In this document: in pieces, positions 1-8,070 of the stretch
Layout: each line of letters opens with the position of its first letter
Position numbering within the stretch: the first letter of the stretch is position 1
From: Chromatiales bacterium
GTDB taxonomy: Bacteria; Pseudomonadota; Gammaproteobacteria; CAMYNG01
DNA length: 32,855 nt
Reading direction: 5' to 3'
NCBI GenBank assembly: GCA_027021685.1
Contig: JALUTW010000341.1
Location: forward strand, 1-32,855
The notes under the pieces: model-generated
What the model was told of the DNA's origin: nothing
Databases searched by the model: none
Seen by the model: only the letters and a program-made list of their open reading frames with translations
Made by a program: the position numbers and the translations under genes

Positions 1-317
1 CACCGAGGCCCGAACCCGGTCCCGCGAAAAGAACGCAGAGGGCGCGGAGGCGCAGAGCACGCAGAGATGAACAGTGGGCCCGTGCGCCGGCCTCGGCACA
101 ACGGCCGACGGTTGCCACCCCGGCCGGGCGGCCGGGATCCAGGTACCGTGCCCGTCCTTCGCTTCTCTGCGCCCCCGGCGTTCCCCGGCGTTTGCTGCGT
201 TCCGTTGCCGGAGCGAACGGCGCAGGCAGCGCGATGGACGACCCGGGAGCCTGGAATGATCGTTTAGCGCCCCCAACTCAACCCGCGCACCGCGCGGTAC
301 AGCAGGAGACGCCCCGC
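1..317. other. Non-coding region upstream of purM with GCAGAG-type repeats
   Basis: I see no convincing gene here. Short open frames start near 67 and 74 but have no recognisable protein features. Positions 29-66 contain iterated GCAGAG/GCGGAG units. Positions 154-200 contain a similar purine-rich repeat on the opposite strand, read as CTCTGCG and GCGTTTGCTGCG. The same family recurs at 2979-3018. The purM promoter must lie in this interval, but no clear -35/-10 pair stands out. Confidence 0.5.
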
Positions 318-1370
318 TTGGGCCACGACCGGAAGCAGAACCCGCCCGACGCCCTCAGCTACCGCGACGCCGGCGTGGACATCGATGCCGGCAACGCGCT
401 GGTGGAGCGCATCAAGCCACATGCCCGGCGCACGGCCCGGCCCGAGGTGCTGGCCGGGCTGGGCGGCTTCGGCGCCCTGTTCGCGCTGGACACCACGCGC
501 TGGCGCGAGCCGGTGCTGGTGGCCGGCACCGACGGCGTCGGCACCAAGCTGAAGCTGGCCATCGAGTCGGGCCGCCACGACACCATCGGCATCGACCTGG
601 TGGCCATGTGCGTCAACGACCTGGTGGTGCAGGGCGCCGAGCCGCTGTTCTTCCTCGACTACTACGCCACCGGACGGCTCGACGTGGACGTGGCCGAGGC
701 GGTGGTGCGCGGCATCGCCGACGGCTGTGCCGAGGCCGGCGCCGCCCTCATCGGCGGTGAGACCGCGGAGATGCCCGGGCTGTATGCCGGCGGCGATTAC
801 GACCTGGCCGGCTTCTGCGTGGGCGTGGTGGAGCGCGACCGCATCATCGACGGCAGCCGGGTGGCCGCGGGCGACGTGCTCATCGGGCTTGCGGCCAGCG
901 GCCCCCACTCCAACGGCTACTCGCTGATCCGGAAGATCCTGGAGCGCAGCGGTGCGGACCTGAACGCCCCCTTCGACGGCGCCACCCTGCTGGAACGCCT
1001 GCTGGCGCCCACCCGTATCTACGTCCGGCCGCTGCTGGCGCTGCTGGAGCAGGTGGAGGTCCATGCCCTGGCCCACATCACCGGCGGCGGCCTGCTGGAA
1101 AACGTGCCGCGGGTACTGCCCGCCGGCCTGGGGGCGCGCGTGGACCCGGCGCACTGGGAGTGGCCGGCCGTGTTCCGCTGGCTGCAGGAGGCGGGCAACG
1201 TGGACACGCGCGAGATGTACCGCACCTTCAATTGCGGCATCGGCATGGTGGTGATCACCGCCGCCGCGGACGCCGACCGTGCCATGGCCCTGCTCGAGGC
1301 CGCCGGGGAGACGTGCCGCGTCATCGGCGAGGTCACCGCCGGCAGCGGCGTGGACATCACCGGCCTCTGA
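318..1370 (+). CDS. purM: Phosphoribosylformylglycinamidine cyclo-ligase (AIR synthetase)
   Basis: Cytosolic enzyme of purine synthesis that closes the imidazole ring, converting FGAM and ATP to AIR. The protein shows family hallmarks in order: SYRDAGVDIDAGN at the N-terminus, the glycine-rich GTDGVGTKLK loop, MCVNDLVVQGAEPLFFLDY, GGETAEMPG, SGPHSNGYSLIRK and HITGGGLLENVPR. The open frame extends upstream to an ATG at 192, but homology begins only near SYRDAG. A TTG at 318 lies 8 bases after an AGGAGA Shine-Dalgarno at 304-309 and gives 350 residues, close to the usual length of about 345. I therefore prefer TTG 318. purN follows after 9 bases, the usual purMN operon. Confidence 0.95.
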   Translation: MGHDRKQNPPDALSYRDAGVDIDAGNALVERIKPHARRTARPEVLAGLGGFGALFALDTTRWREPVLVAGTDGVGTKLKLAIESGRHDTIGIDLVAMCVNDLVVQGAEPLFFLDYYATGRLDVDVAEAVVRGIADGCAEAGAALIGGETAEMPGLYAGGDYDLAGFCVGVVERDRIIDGSRVAAGDVLIGLAASGPHSNGYSLIRKILERSGADLNAPFDGATLLERLLAPTRIYVRPLLALLEQVEVHALAHITGGGLLENVPRVLPAGLGARVDPAHWEWPAVFRWLQEAGNVDTREMYRTFNCGIGMVVITAAADADRAMALLEAAGETCRVIGEVTAGSGVDITGL

Positions 1371-1379
1371 TCCCCTGTC

Positions 1380-2054
1380 ATGGCCGGGAACCCGCTGCCC
1401 ATCGCCGTGCTCATCTCGGGCAACGGCTCCAACCTGCAGGCCATCATCGACGCCATCGCCCGCGGCGAGGTGCCGGCGGTCATCACCCTGGTGGTGAGCA
1501 ACAACGCCGATGCCCATGGCCTGGAGCGCGCGCGCCGGGCCGGCCTCCCCGTCCGGGTGCTGGATCACCGCGACTGGCCGGATCGCGAGAGCTACGATCG
1601 CGCCCTCATGGAGGCCATCGACGCCAGCGGTGCGCGGCTGGTGGTGCTGGCGGGCTTCATGCGCATCCTGTCGGACCCCTTCGTCGAGCACTACCGGGGC
1701 CGCCTGTTGAACATTCATCCTTCCCTGCTGCCCAGGTACAAGGGCCTCAACACCCATGCCCGGGTCCTGGCCGCGGGTGAACGGGAGCACGGTGCCTCGG
1801 TGCACTTCGTCACCCCGGCCCTGGACGACGGGCCGGTGATCGTGCAGGCGCCGGTGCCCGTGCGCCCCGGCGACACGCCCGAGACCCTGGCCCAACGGGT
1901 GCACCAGGTGGAACACGTGATCTATCCGCTGGCAGTCAAGTGGTTCGCCGAGGGACACCTCGGCATGGATCCCGAAGGCAAAAGGGTGCTGTGGGACGGC
2001 CGGCCCCTGGACCATCCCCGCCAGGTGCGGGTGGAGTCGGTGTGGGCCGCCTGA
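1380..2054 (+). CDS. purN: Phosphoribosylglycinamide formyltransferase (GART)
   Basis: Transfers a formyl group from 10-formyl-THF to GAR in purine synthesis; cytosolic. The 224-residue protein has the N-terminal LISGNGSNLQAI phosphate-binding loop, GFMRIL, the NIHPSLLPRYKG segment with the catalytic Asn and His, and HFVTPALDDGPVI, which supplies the catalytic Asp. It is a little longer than the E. coli enzyme (212). It lies 9 bases after purM, and its last 13 bases overlap the start of the DUF3108 gene, so the three are probably cotranscribed and the third translationally coupled. Confidence 0.95.
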   Translation: MAGNPLPIAVLISGNGSNLQAIIDAIARGEVPAVITLVVSNNADAHGLERARRAGLPVRVLDHRDWPDRESYDRALMEAIDASGARLVVLAGFMRILSDPFVEHYRGRLLNIHPSLLPRYKGLNTHARVLAAGEREHGASVHFVTPALDDGPVIVQAPVPVRPGDTPETLAQRVHQVEHVIYPLAVKWFAEGHLGMDPEGKRVLWDGRPLDHPRQVRVESVWAA

Positions 2055-2776
2055 TCCTCCTGCTGCTGCCGCTGCTGGCCACACCGCCGGCGGCCGCCTG
2101 CCCCGATCTCGCCCCCTTCACCGCGCGCTACGCCGTGATCAAGAGCGGCTTCACCCTGGGCCATGCGCGCCGCCGCTTCACCCCGGAGGCCGGCGGCGAG
2201 GCGAGCCTGGTCTCCACGACCCGGGCCGCGCGCGGCCTGCGCTGGCTGATCCCGGACCACATCGTCGAGCGCAGCCGGGTGCGGTGCGACGGCGGCCTGC
2301 GCCCCCTGGCCTACCGCTACGACCGCCAGGGCGGGCGCAAGGAGGAGCACTACGCCCTGGATTTCGACTGGCAGGCCGGAGTGGTGCACTACCGCCACGA
2401 CGGCCGCCGGTACCCGCTGGTGCCGGACACCCATGACCTGCTCAGCTTCCAGCTTGCGCTCATGCGCGGGCTCAAGGCCGGCCGCCAGCGCTTCACCTGG
2501 CACATCATGCTCAAGGACGGCCCGCGCCGGTACCACCTGCACCGGGCGGGCAGCGAGATCATGACCTTCGCCCACGGGCCGGTGGAAGTGGTGCGGGTGG
2601 TGCAGGAAGGCGGGCGCGACGGCGAGCAGTTCACCTTCTGGTGCGCGCCGGCACTGGACTACGTGCCCCTGCGCATCGTCCAGCGCAAGCGCGGGCGCGT
2701 GACCGAGTTGCGCCTGGAGCGGCTCAACGGGCGGGAGTTCGTGCCGCTGGAGGAGGAAGAAGAGGAAGGCGATTGA
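2042..2776 (+). CDS. DUF3108 domain-containing exported protein
   Basis: Function unknown; DUF3108 proteins are envelope-associated and in several gammaproteobacteria follow purN. The open frame reaches back to 1940 inside purN, but the natural start is the GTG at 2042. It is followed directly by a hydrophobic signal sequence (GRLILLLLPLLATPPAAAC). The mature part (about 225 residues) has DUF3108-like features: a FTARYAVIKSGFTLG beginning, WLIPDHIVERSRV, RPLAYRYDRQGG and a D-x-HDLLSFQLALMRGL segment. The Cys after PPAAA could make it a lipoprotein, but the lipobox is poor. The C-terminus is a run of glutamates (EEEEEEGD). The GTG start overlaps the purN stop by 13 bases. Confidence 0.8.
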   Translation: MGRLILLLLPLLATPPAAACPDLAPFTARYAVIKSGFTLGHARRRFTPEAGGEASLVSTTRAARGLRWLIPDHIVERSRVRCDGGLRPLAYRYDRQGGRKEEHYALDFDWQAGVVHYRHDGRRYPLVPDTHDLLSFQLALMRGLKAGRQRFTWHIMLKDGPRRYHLHRAGSEIMTFAHGPVEVVRVVQEGGRDGEQFTFWCAPALDYVPLRIVQRKRGRVTELRLERLNGREFVPLEEEEEEGD

Positions 2777-3287
2777 GCGCGGGCGGGACGCCGGGAGCGC
2801 CCCCGGCCGCGATTCCTCGCGATAGCCAGAACCCCTTCAACACAGAGATACTGTGTCACCTGTCAAGTGTATAGGGTACGGTCGGTCCCGCCGGCCGCAC
2901 CGGCGGGAATGGCCCTCACACGGCGCGGTTGCCGGTGCAGCCACGTCCCGCAGCTCCTGTTCCGGCCACGCGATCCCAACGCAGAGACGCAAAGACGCAG
3001 AGGACGCAGAGGCAGAAGTATTTTTGCGCCTTAGCCATCCCAGCGGCCAGCCGCCAGCACCCAGCAGCTGACGGCGGCGCAGGGTGTACCGGCAAAGCCT
3101 TCGCACCGTCCCATCCGGTGCGTTTGCAGGCGAACGCACCCTACGCTCATCTGTCCTCTGTCCTCCGTCTTCTGTCCCCTGAATGATTCAAGCGCAAGGT
3201 CACCGCCTTCACGAGCACACCCTGCACTTGCCGATACCCCAGCGGCCAGTCCCCAGCCTCCAGTCCCGGCCTGAGCGGCTTCGCCGC
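2777..3287. repeat. Non-coding gap with short-period repeat arrays
   Basis: No supported gene. Positions 2979-3018 carry four ACGCARAG(G) units of 8-9 bp. Positions 3038-3065 carry four 7-bp units of form NNCCAGC. Positions 3148-3182 carry about five 7-bp units of form CYTCYGT, the last ending CCCCTGA. Positions 3237-3264 carry four 7-bp units of form NNCCAGY. Open frames across these stretches are artefacts of the repeats. Units of the CYTCYGT type recur as a perfect array at 31368-31430. Confidence 0.75.
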
Positions 3288-3294
3288 TCAGGCC
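3268..3294 (-). terminator. Perfect 12-bp GC hairpin overlapping the dcd stop codon
   Basis: GGCCTGAGCGGC pairs perfectly with GCCGCTCAGGCC across a 3-base loop. The dcd stop codon (3288-3290 on the minus strand) lies inside the stem. No T-run follows on the minus strand, so it is not a canonical intrinsic terminator. It may protect the mRNA 3' end or assist termination. Confidence 0.45.
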
Positions 3295-3854
3295 TTGGGC
3301 AGGGTGACCCCGCGCTGGCCCTGGTACTTGCCGCCGCGGTCGCGGTAGGAGGTCTCGCACACCTCGTCGGACTCGAAGAACAGCACCTGGGCCACGCCCT
3401 CGTTGGCGTAGATCTTGGCCGGCAGCGGAGTGGTGTTGGAAAACTCCAGGGTCACGTGCCCCTCCCACTCCGGCTCCAGCGGGGTGACGTTGACGATGAT
3501 GCCGCAGCGGGCGTAGGTGGACTTGCCCAGGCACACGGTGAGGATGTTGCGCGGGATGCGGAAGTACTCCACGGTGCGCGCCAGGGCGAAGGAGTTGGGC
3601 GGAATGATGCAGACCTCGCCCTTGAAGTCCACGAAGCTGTGGTCGGAAAAGTCCTTGGGATCGACGATGGCCGAGTTGATGTTGGTGAAGATCTTGAATT
3701 CGTCGGCACAGCGGATGTCGTAGCCGTAGCTGGAGGTGCCGAAGGAGATCACGCGCTGGCCGTTGACCTCGCGCACCTGCCCCGGCTCGAAGGGCTCGAT
3801 CATGCCGTGTTCCGCCGCCATGCGGCGGATCCAGCGGTCGGACTTGATGCTCAC
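3288..3854 (-). CDS. dcd: dCTP deaminase
   Basis: Deaminates dCTP to dUTP, feeding dUTPase and thymidylate synthesis; cytosolic homotrimer. Family motifs are present: SIKSDRWIRRMA at the N-terminus, ISFGTSSYGYDIR, FVDFKGEVCIIPPNSFAL, GKSTYARCGI with the conserved Arg, and GHVTLEFSNTTPLPAK with the catalytic Glu. Two GTG codons could start it, at 3869 and 3854. The second lies shortly after a good AGGGGAC Shine-Dalgarno and gives 188 residues, the usual length for this proteobacterial subtype. It lies downstream of mrp on the same strand, with a GC hairpin in the 105-base gap. Confidence 0.95.
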   Translation of the reverse strand: MSIKSDRWIRRMAAEHGMIEPFEPGQVREVNGQRVISFGTSSYGYDIRCADEFKIFTNINSAIVDPKDFSDHSFVDFKGEVCIIPPNSFALARTVEYFRIPRNILTVCLGKSTYARCGIIVNVTPLEPEWEGHVTLEFSNTTPLPAKIYANEGVAQVLFFESDEVCETSYRDRGGKYQGQRGVTLPKA

Positions 3855-3923
3855 GGATGTCCCCTGCACTGGCGTGGTGGCTCGCAGGCGGGGATGCTAG
3901 CCGGTTCCCGGTAACGGGGCAAG

Positions 3924-3950
3924 CGCGCCCCGGCCGGCGGCCGGGGCGCG
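3924..3950 (-). terminator. Perfect 12-bp GC hairpin between mrp and dcd
   Basis: CGCGCCCCGGCC pairs with GGCCGGGGCGCG across a GGC loop, just downstream of the mrp stop. No T-run follows. It could end or stabilise the mrp transcript, or act as a processing boundary with dcd. Confidence 0.4.
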
Positions 3951-3959
3951 GTGCGGCGG

Positions 3960-5051
3960 TCAGCTGTTCTGGATGACGATCTTGGGGAAGGCGGCGCTGA
4001 AGTCCTTGGCCCGCAGCGACAGCCTGGCCGCCATGCGCCGCGCGATCTCGCGGTAGATCTGGGCGATGCGGCCGTCGGGCTCGGCCACCACCGTGGGCTT
4101 GCCGCCGTCGGCCTGCTCCCGGATCCGGATGTCCAGGGGCAGCGCGCCCAGCAGCGGCACGTCGTACTGCTCGGCCATGCGCTCGCCGCCACCGGCGCCG
4201 AAGATGTGCTCCTCGTGGCCGCACTTGGAGCAGATGTGGATGGACATGTTCTCGATGATGCCCAGCACCGGCACGTCCACCTTCTGGAACATCTTCAGGC
4301 CCTTGCGCGCATCCAGCAGGGCGATGTCCTGGGGCGTGGTGACGATGACCGCGCCCGACACCGGCACCCGCTGGGCCAGGGTGAGCTGGGTGTCGCCGGT
4401 GCCCGGCGGCAGGTCCACGATGAGGTAGTCCACGTCCTTCCAGCGGGTGTCGTTGAGGAGCTGCTCCAGGGCCTGGGTGACCATGGGGCCGCGCCAGATC
4501 ATGGGCGTCTCCTCGTCGATGAGGTAGCCGATGGACATGGACTGGACGCCGTAGTTGACCAGCGGCTCCAGGCTGTTGCCGTCCCTGGACTCGGGCTGCC
4601 GGGTGATGCCCAGCATGCGCGGCTGGGACGGGCCGTAGATGTCGGCGTCCAGCAGGCCCACGGTGGCGCCCTCGGCGGCCAGGGCCAGGGCCAGGTTCAC
4701 GGCGGTGGTGGACTTGCCCACACCGCCCTTGCCCGAGGCCACGGCGATGATGTTCTTGACGTTGTCGATGTGGTTGACCCCTTTCTGCACCTGGTGGGTC
4801 TGGATCTTGTGCGAGACGTTGACCGTCACCTCGCCCGCGCCGTCCAGGCCCCGGATGCGCTCGGCCAGCTTCTCGCTCAGCTCGGACTCGTAGCCCCCGG
4901 CCGGAAAGCCCAGGACCACGTCCACCTCGACCTTGCCGCCCTCGGTGCGGATGTCCTTGACCGCCTTGGCGCTCACCAGGTCGGTCTCCAGGTAGGGATC
5001 GATGTATTCCTTGATTGCGTTCTCGACCTGTTCGCGGGTCACGTCTGCCAT
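3960..5051 (-). CDS. apbC: Iron-sulfur cluster carrier protein Mrp/ApbC (P-loop ATPase)
   Basis: Binds and transfers [4Fe-4S] clusters to target apoproteins in the cytosol; also known as Mrp. The 363-residue protein has an N-terminal DUF59/MIP18-like domain (about residues 1-85). An Mrp/NBP35 P-loop domain follows, with a deviant Walker A (SGKGGVGKSTT near residue 108), LLDADIYGPSQPRML and a DLPPGTGD Walker B region. The conserved cluster-binding pair is ICSKCG near residue 270. A GTG at 5057 is in frame, but the ATG at 5051 is better spaced from AGAGGT. It is divergent from metG, a common gammaproteobacterial arrangement (metG / apbC / dcd). Confidence 0.95.
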   Translation of the reverse strand: MADVTREQVENAIKEYIDPYLETDLVSAKAVKDIRTEGGKVEVDVVLGFPAGGYESELSEKLAERIRGLDGAGEVTVNVSHKIQTHQVQKGVNHIDNVKNIIAVASGKGGVGKSTTAVNLALALAAEGATVGLLDADIYGPSQPRMLGITRQPESRDGNSLEPLVNYGVQSMSIGYLIDEETPMIWRGPMVTQALEQLLNDTRWKDVDYLIVDLPPGTGDTQLTLAQRVPVSGAVIVTTPQDIALLDARKGLKMFQKVDVPVLGIIENMSIHICSKCGHEEHIFGAGGGERMAEQYDVPLLGALPLDIRIREQADGGKPTVVAEPDGRIAQIYREIARRMAARLSLRAKDFSAAFPKIVIQNS

Positions 5052-5074
5052 ATGCACTTACCTCTGGGGATGCT

Positions 5075-5103
5075 GCCCCGCCCCGCCGCCGGCGGGGCGG
5101 GGC
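5075..5103 (-). other. Perfect 13-bp GC hairpin in the mrp 5' region
   Basis: GCCCCGCCCCGCC pairs with GGCGGGGCGGGGC across a GCC loop. It starts 24 bases upstream of the mrp start codon in the mrp-metG divergent region. If transcribed it would be an extremely stable leader structure; it could also be a bidirectional boundary. No function is known. Confidence 0.4.
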
Positions 5104-5256
5104 GCGATTGGGGGGCGTATGGTACACCAAGCCACCGCCCCTATCACCACCCGCCCCGCAGGGTCAATGGGGGAGCCGGCGCGGGATGCCTCCCTGACAT
5201 GGGGGCGCGGGGCCGGACCGGCAAGGGCCGGGGCGGCCCCCGGGCGGGGGAACCGC

Positions 5257-5262
5257 TATAAT
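5257..5262 (+). promoter_or_regulatory. Candidate -10 element for metG
   Basis: A perfect TATAAT lies 60 bases upstream of the metG ATG in an otherwise GC-rich divergent region. No convincing TTGACA-like -35 is seen 16-18 bases upstream, so the call rests on the -10 alone. Confidence 0.35.
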
Positions 5263-5321
5263 GCGCCCCCTGGCAGTACGGAAAAACACTGAGAACACGG
5301 CTGAGCGCCGCGGGGAGAGCC

Positions 5322-7343
5322 ATGTCCGAGGCCCAACGACAGATCCTGGTCACCAGCGCCCTGCCCTACGCCAACGGGCCCATCCACCTCGGGCACCTGG
5401 TGGAGTACATCCAGACCGACATCTGGGCCCGGTTCCAGCGCCTGCGCGGCCACCGCTGCTACTACGTGTGTGCCGACGACGCCCACGGCACCCCCATCAT
5501 GCTGCGGGCGGAGAGCGAGGGCCTGACCCCGGAAGAACTCATCGAACGGGTGGGCCGGGAGCACCGGGCCGACTTCGCCGACTTCCACATCGGCTTCGAC
5601 AACTACCACAGCACCCATTCCGAGGAGAACCGCCAGCTCGCGGAACTCATCTACCGCCGCCTGCGCGAGGGGGGCTACATCGTCACCCGCACCATCACCC
5701 AGCTCTACGACCCGGTGCGGGAGATGTTCCTGCCCGATCGCTATATAAAAGGCGAGTGCCCCCGCTGCGGCGCCCCGGACCAGTACGGCGACCACTGCGA
5801 GGCCTGCAGCGCCACCTATTCGCCCACCGAGCTGAAGAACCCGGTGTCGGTGGTCTCCGGCGCCACCCCGGTCACCCGCGAATCGGAGCACTACTTCTTC
5901 CAGCTCGGCAAGTTCGGGGACTGGCTCCGGGAATGGACCGCGGCCGGCCACGTCCAGCCCGAGATCCGGCGCAAGCTGGAGGAGTGGTTCGCCGACGGGC
6001 TCAAGGACTGGGACATCTCCCGCGATGCGCCCTACTTCGGCTTCGAGATCCCGGACGCCCCGGGCAAGTACTTCTACGTCTGGCTCGACGCCCCCATCGG
6101 CTACATGGCCAGCTTCAAGCACCTGTGCGAGCGCACCGCGGACCTGGACTTCGACGACTGGTGGGCGGCGGACAGCCGGGCCGAGCTGTACCACTTCATC
6201 GGCAAGGACATCGCCTACTTCCACACCCTGTTCTGGCCCGCCATGCTGCACGGGGCCGGGTTCCGCAAGCCCGACGCGGTGTGGTGCCATGGCTTCCTCA
6301 CCGTCAACGGGCAGAAGATGTCCAAGTCGCGGGGCACCTTCATCACCGCGCGCACCTATCTCAGGCACCTGGACCCGGAGTACCTGCGCTACTACTTCGC
6401 GGCCAAGCTGGGACCCGGCATCGACGACCTGGACCTCAACCTCGATGACTTCATGCAGCGGGTCAATGCCGACCTGGTGGGCAAGGTGGTCAACATCGCC
6501 AGCCGCTGTGCCGGCTTCATCAGCAAGCGCTTCGACGGCCGCCTGGCCCCGGCCCTGGCGGAGCCGGACCTGTACGCGGAGTTCACCGCCGCGGCCGAGG
6601 GTATCGCCGCGGCCTACGAGGGCCGTGACTTCAACCGGGCCGTGCGCGAGATCATGGCCCTGGCCGACCGCGCCAACCGGTACATCGACGAGAAGAAGCC
6701 CTGGGTTCTGGCCAGGGAGGCGGGGCGCGAGGCCGAAGTGCAGGCGGTGTGCACCATGGGGCTCAACCTGTTCCGCGCCCTGATGATCTATCTCAAGCCG
6801 GTGCTGCCGGCCATGGCCGAGGCGGTGGAGTCCTTCCTCGACATCCCGCCGCTCACCTGGGACCACCTGCGCACGCCCATGACCGACCACGTCATCAACC
6901 CGTTCAGGCCGCTGATGACGCGCGTCGACCCGGCCAGGGTGGAGGCCATGGTGGCCGACTCGCGCCAGGACCTGGCGGCGCAGCCGGCGGCCACCCCGGC
7001 CGGTGGAGAGGAAAACGTGGAAGAGATCACCATCGACGACTTCGCCAAAATCGATCTGAGGGTGGCGCGGGTGACCCGGGCCGAGACGGTGGAAGGAGCG
7101 GACAAGCTGTTGCGCCTGACCCTGGACCTGGGCGGCGAGACCCGCACCGTGTTCGCCGGCATCAAGAACGCCTACGCACCGGCGGAGCTGGAAGGGCGCC
7201 TGGTGGTGATGGTGGCCAACCTCAAGCCGCGCAAGATGCGCTTCGGGATCTCCGAGGGCATGGTGCTGGCCGCCGGCGACGGCGGCGGCCCGTTTCTCAT
7301 CGGACCCGACGACGGCGCCGCGCCCGGCATGAAGGTCAAATAG
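5322..7343 (+). CDS. metG: Methionine-tRNA ligase
   Basis: Charges tRNA-Met and initiator tRNA; cytosolic class I synthetase. The 673-residue protein is the long, dimeric form. The HIGH-type motif HLGH is at residues 22-25, in the family context LPYANGPIHLGH. The zinc knuckle is CPRC...CEAC with Cys146, 149, 159 and 162. The KMSKS loop is at residues 332-336. A C-terminal EMAP-II/Trbp-like tRNA-binding domain starts near 570 (EEITIDDFAKIDLRVARV). The start at 5322 follows a GGGGAGAG ribosome site. It is divergent from mrp and followed 144 bases later by rnfA. Confidence 0.97.
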   Translation: MSEAQRQILVTSALPYANGPIHLGHLVEYIQTDIWARFQRLRGHRCYYVCADDAHGTPIMLRAESEGLTPEELIERVGREHRADFADFHIGFDNYHSTHSEENRQLAELIYRRLREGGYIVTRTITQLYDPVREMFLPDRYIKGECPRCGAPDQYGDHCEACSATYSPTELKNPVSVVSGATPVTRESEHYFFQLGKFGDWLREWTAAGHVQPEIRRKLEEWFADGLKDWDISRDAPYFGFEIPDAPGKYFYVWLDAPIGYMASFKHLCERTADLDFDDWWAADSRAELYHFIGKDIAYFHTLFWPAMLHGAGFRKPDAVWCHGFLTVNGQKMSKSRGTFITARTYLRHLDPEYLRYYFAAKLGPGIDDLDLNLDDFMQRVNADLVGKVVNIASRCAGFISKRFDGRLAPALAEPDLYAEFTAAAEGIAAAYEGRDFNRAVREIMALADRANRYIDEKKPWVLAREAGREAEVQAVCTMGLNLFRALMIYLKPVLPAMAEAVESFLDIPPLTWDHLRTPMTDHVINPFRPLMTRVDPARVEAMVADSRQDLAAQPAATPAGGEENVEEITIDDFAKIDLRVARVTRAETVEGADKLLRLTLDLGGETRTVFAGIKNAYAPAELEGRLVVMVANLKPRKMRFGISEGMVLAAGDGGGPFLIGPDDGAAPGMKVK

Positions 7344-7487
7344 GCCCCGGCCCCGTGCGGCTTCTCCGCCGGCCGGGCGCCAACCCGTACCGCGCGCGCG
7401 GTTGTCAGCCCGCAGGCCCGCCACTACCATGGGGCGAGACCTGCCCCGGGCACGCCGGCGCCCGGCACAGTACCTGAAACGGAGCCC

Positions 7488-8069
7488 ATGACAGACCTGG
7501 CCCTCATTCTCGTCAGCACCATCCTGGTCAACAACTTCGTCCTGGTGAAGTTCCTGGGCCTGTGCCCGTTCATGGGCGTCTCGCGCAAGCTGGAGACCGC
7601 CACCGGCATGGCCCTGGCCACCACCTTCGTCCTCACCCTGTCCTCGGTCACCAGCTACCTGGCCGACACCTACCTGCTGGCCCCGCTGGGACTGGAGTAC
7701 CTGCGCACCATCACCTTCATCCTCGTCATCGCCGTGGTGGTGCAGTTCACCGAGATGGTGGTGCGCAAGACCAGCCCGCTGCTGTACCAGGTGCTGGGCA
7801 TCTTCCTGCCCCTCATCACCACCAACTGCGCGGTGCTGGGCGTGGCACTGCTCAACGTCCAGACCCGCCACGGCTTCGTCGAGTCGGCGGTGTACGGGTT
7901 CGGCGCCGCGGTGGGCTTCTCGCTGGTGCTGATCCTGTTTGCGGCCATGCGCGAGCGCATCAACGCCGCCGACGTGCCGGCCCCGTTCCGCGGCGCATCC
8001 ATTGCGCTGGTGACCGCCGGCCTCATGTCCATCGCCTTCATGGGCTTCTCCGGCCTGGTCAAGGGCTGA
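7488..8069 (+). CDS. rnfA: Rnf/Rsx electron transport complex subunit A
   Basis: Membrane subunit of the ion-translocating ferredoxin:NAD+ oxidoreductase (Rnf); in E. coli the Rsx complex keeps SoxR reduced. The 193-residue protein has about six membrane segments. KFLGLCPFMG (Cys26) and LITTNCAVLG (Cys114) carry the two conserved Cys that, with the matching pair in RnfE, are reported to hold an intramembrane [2Fe-2S] cluster. It is the first gene of a compact operon; rnfB starts one base after the stop. An ACGGAG ribosome site precedes the ATG. Confidence 0.95.
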   Translation: MTDLALILVSTILVNNFVLVKFLGLCPFMGVSRKLETATGMALATTFVLTLSSVTSYLADTYLLAPLGLEYLRTITFILVIAVVVQFTEMVVRKTSPLLYQVLGIFLPLITTNCAVLGVALLNVQTRHGFVESAVYGFGAAVGFSLVLILFAAMRERINAADVPAPFRGASIALVTAGLMSIAFMGFSGLVKG

Positions 8070-8070
8070 G

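Noticed and set aside
264..2084. 606-codon open frame on the minus strand opposite purM/purN
   Set aside because: Its product is His/Gly/Gln-rich low complexity, typical of the antisense frame of GC-rich genes, and it covers two clear enzymes.
3183..3914. 243-codon plus-strand frame over dcd
   Set aside because: It begins in repeat DNA and is the complement of dcd; no domain is visible.
3031..5130. 699-codon minus-strand frame over mrp and dcd
   Set aside because: Wrong frame for both well-supported proteins; Arg/Gly/His-rich shadow that ends in repeat sequence.
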